Shown in pieces: positions 5,457 to 6,164 of a stretch of 6,164 bases of DNA. The translations under genes and the position numbers were made by a program. Source of the DNA: Gammaproteobacteria bacterium (GTDB lineage Bacteria; Pseudomonadota; Gammaproteobacteria; Pseudomonadales; Pseudohongiellaceae); assembly GCA_003451715.1 (NCBI GenBank), contig DMJN01000036.1, forward strand, positions 1 through 6,164. Direction: 5' to 3'. The notes below the pieces were generated by a model. The model made no database searches and was not told the DNA's origin. It was given only the letters and a program-made list of their open reading frames with translations. How positions within the stretch are numbered: the first letter of the stretch is position 1; every line of letters starts with the position of its first letter.

Positions 5457-6164
5457 TCAGATTTGAAACAGCCGATTGATCTTGATCGCCCAGCCCCGAT
5501 TGCGCAGTTCCATACCCCTGGGGTCTCCGAAGGGGTCGGTATCGCGGTCGTCGCTGTAGACGACGAACATTTCGCTGCCGGGAGCCCACTCCCAGCGGAA
5601 GCGGAAGTTGGTGCTGAAGGAGTCTTGCGTGGAGTTGTATTGCACCAGGCCACTGAAATACATGCGCGGAGAGATAGTATAAGTAACTCTTAATCTGCCG
5701 AGTTCGGTTCTGAAATCACCCTCGGGAAGCTCAATTCTGTTATAGGAGTAACTCGGCTCCACCGATAGCTGAGGGGAGAGCTCGATGCGCCCACCGCTGA
5801 TTCCAATCGCCTTATTGGTGCCACTCCAGAAATCTCCGGCGCGCAATGACACCCTTCCGCTGAACCGCCTCTGGGTGCCCAGCCGATAGGCAAGCTGATA
5901 GCTCGTAAAGTCATAGTCACCGGGCTGCAGGAACACGTCGGGCGCTATCCGAAAAGGCCGACTCAGCATTTCGAATTCGTCGCTGATGGTGATGTTGAAT
6001 TCATCGCCTCTTTCGAATTCGGTGGTAAAGCTCAGGTCGTGCTTGCGGGTTTCCAGTTCATCCTCGTCAGCCGACCAGTAGGATTCGGTGTTGGCCTGTA
6101 ATACAAAGCGCCTGATATTTTCGCTGGATGCTATTCGAGGGCTGAATCGAACCGAACCGTCGTA
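5457..6164 (-). CDS. C-terminal part of a DUF5916-type outer-membrane beta-barrel protein (5' end outside window)
   Basis: The frame is open to the right edge, so 235 C-terminal residues are visible and the start lies outside. ATG 5969 is internal: the 65 codons before it continue the same strand-rich pattern. Alternating polar and hydrophobic strands run throughout, for example RFSGRVSLRAGDFW (100-113) and LGRLRVTYTISPRMYFSGLVQYN (155-177, family-typical). The end shows STNFRFRWEWAPGSEMFVVYSDDRD (about 184-208) and finishes NRLFQI, an aromatic C-terminal strand suited to outer-membrane insertion. This ending is characteristic of DUF5916 proteins, which usually carry an N-terminal carbohydrate-binding family 9-like domain ahead of the barrel; that part is not visible here. 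The role is unknown, perhaps uptake or surface binding. An 83-bp gap separates it from the NHL gene, so read-through is possible but a separate promoter is also likely. Confidence 0.82.
   Translation of the reverse strand, partial: YDGSVRFSPRIASSENIRRFVLQANTESYWSADEDELETRKHDLSFTTEFERGDEFNITISDEFEMLSRPFRIAPDVFLQPGDYDFTSYQLAYRLGTQRRFSGRVSLRAGDFWSGTNKAIGISGGRIELSPQLSVEPSYSYNRIELPEGDFRTELGRLRVTYTISPRMYFSGLVQYNSTQDSFSTNFRFRWEWAPGSEMFVVYSDDRDTDPFGDPRGMELRNRGWAIKINRLFQI

Overview
The window looks like a stretch of chromosome from a Gram-negative, probably marine or aquatic, gammaproteobacterium. This rests on protein style only: a DUF5916-type outer-membrane barrel, a paired YdbS/YdbT membrane module, a secreted NHL beta-propeller and a GST-kappa-like isomerase. 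There is no rRNA or other taxonomic marker. Base composition appears moderate (about half G+C by eye) and even across the genes. I saw no tRNA, rRNA, CRISPR array, intact insertion sequence or phage gene.

Layout. The plus strand carries the tail of a protein ending in a jelly-roll-like domain (2-391), a 232-bp gap with a hairpin, and a two-gene bacterial-PH (bPH2, formerly DUF304) operon: a YdbS-like single-domain membrane protein (624-1187) and a YdbT-like three-domain membrane protein (1269-2753, probably really starting near 1215). The minus strand, read from the right edge, carries the C-terminal end of a DUF5916-type beta-barrel protein (5457-6164), a secreted NHL/peptidyl-amidating-lyase-like propeller (4339-5373), an SDR-fold protein (3545-4279) and a thioredoxin-fold 2-hydroxychromene-2-carboxylate isomerase/GST-kappa-like protein (2918-3532). 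The two blocks converge on a 164-bp intergenic region that holds two direct 29-bp repeats and a related inverted copy.

How the genes may work together. The YdbS/YdbT pair is a recognised membrane module of unsettled function. The minus-strand NHL, SDR and isomerase genes are closely spaced (59 and 12 bp gaps) and look co-transcribed, possibly from a promoter just upstream of the NHL gene. SDR plus GST-kappa-like isomerase suggests processing of a small organic, perhaps aromatic, compound in the cytoplasm, while the NHL propeller is exported. No substrate can be read from the sequence.

The most notable points are: an apparent ATC where the YdbT start codon should be; substituted catalytic positions in both the SDR and the amidating-lyase-like propeller; a palindrome overlapping the candidate NHL promoter; and the repeat cluster between the convergent operons. 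I did not find a clearly new multi-gene system.
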